From contig JAKQKW010000066.1 in the NCBI GenBank assembly GCA_029560455.1, forward strand, positions 1-12,843: 12,843 bases of DNA, read 5' to 3'. The DNA comes from Candidatus Rifleibacteriota bacterium (GTDB lineage Bacteria > Riflebacteria > Ozemobacteria > Ozemobacterales > Ozemobacteraceae). The stretch's first letter is position 1; each line of letters begins with the position of its first letter. Position numbers and translations under genes: made by a program. Shown here piece by piece: positions 12,793 through 12,843 of this stretch. The notes beneath the pieces are model-generated. The model made no database searches. It saw nothing but the letters and a program-made list of their open reading frames with translations, and had not been told where the DNA came from.

Positions 12793-12843
12793 CGGTGCTA
12801 ATCTTCCCCTGAGGTTTGTGAATTCTTCAACGGGGGCACGGCT
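12793..12843 (+). other. Possible structured leader of a rightward gene, cut by window edge
   Basis: GTGC (12795-12798) and CCCC (12806-12809) can pair with GGGG and GCAC at 12832-12839. The order GCTAATC, variable hairpin, ACGGGGG is loosely like the 5' part of the ydaO/yuaA c-di-AMP riboswitch. Too little sequence is present to support more than a suspicion. Confidence 0.2.

Overview
The window comes from a Gram-negative-looking bacterium with moderate GC and AT-rich control regions. It makes polyhydroxyalkanoate (PHA) storage granules. I cannot place the phylum: the PHA synthases are of the short class III/IV kind, and the left-end propeller protein and the soluble hybrid-PAS kinase do not settle the question. 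No rRNA, tRNA, insertion sequence or CRISPR array is visible.

Layout from left to right. (1) 2-2311 (+): the C-terminal part of a large beta-propeller protein, cut by the window edge. (2) 2546-2590: a strong bidirectional terminator. (3) 2600-3690 (-): a MarR-type repressor gene overlapping an FMN-dependent NADH:quinone/azo reductase gene, with a 26-bp operator-like palindrome over the promoter. (4) 3801-3944: a non-coding, hairpin-rich element. (5) 3965-8598 (-): a PHA operon read right to left as phaB, a PhaC-type synthase, a short PhaE/PhaR-like subunit, a second diverged PhaC-type synthase, phaA, then a terminator. (6) 8962-9276 (-): a small phasin-like gene with its own near-consensus promoter, separated from phaB by 363 bases of regulatory-looking DNA. 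(7) 9744-11994 (+): a cytoplasmic NarL-type histidine kinase and its LuxR-type response regulator, divergent from the phasin gene. (8) 12191-12657 (-): a hicB-hicA toxin-antitoxin pair with a repeat-dense promoter region. (9) The last about 50 bases may start the leader of another rightward gene.

The PHA genes form a complete short pathway. PhaA condenses two acetyl-CoA, PhaB reduces acetoacetyl-CoA to (R)-3-hydroxybutyryl-CoA, the PhaC/PhaE-like proteins polymerise it, and the phasin-like protein would coat the granule. The least ordinary features are two different PhaC-type subunits flanking one very short PhaE-like subunit, a nested long inverted repeat that folds the start of the second phaC into a hairpin, and a 16-bp TGC-rich motif shared between the phasin promoter and the region upstream of phaB. 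The motif suggests one repressor, encoded elsewhere, controls both units.
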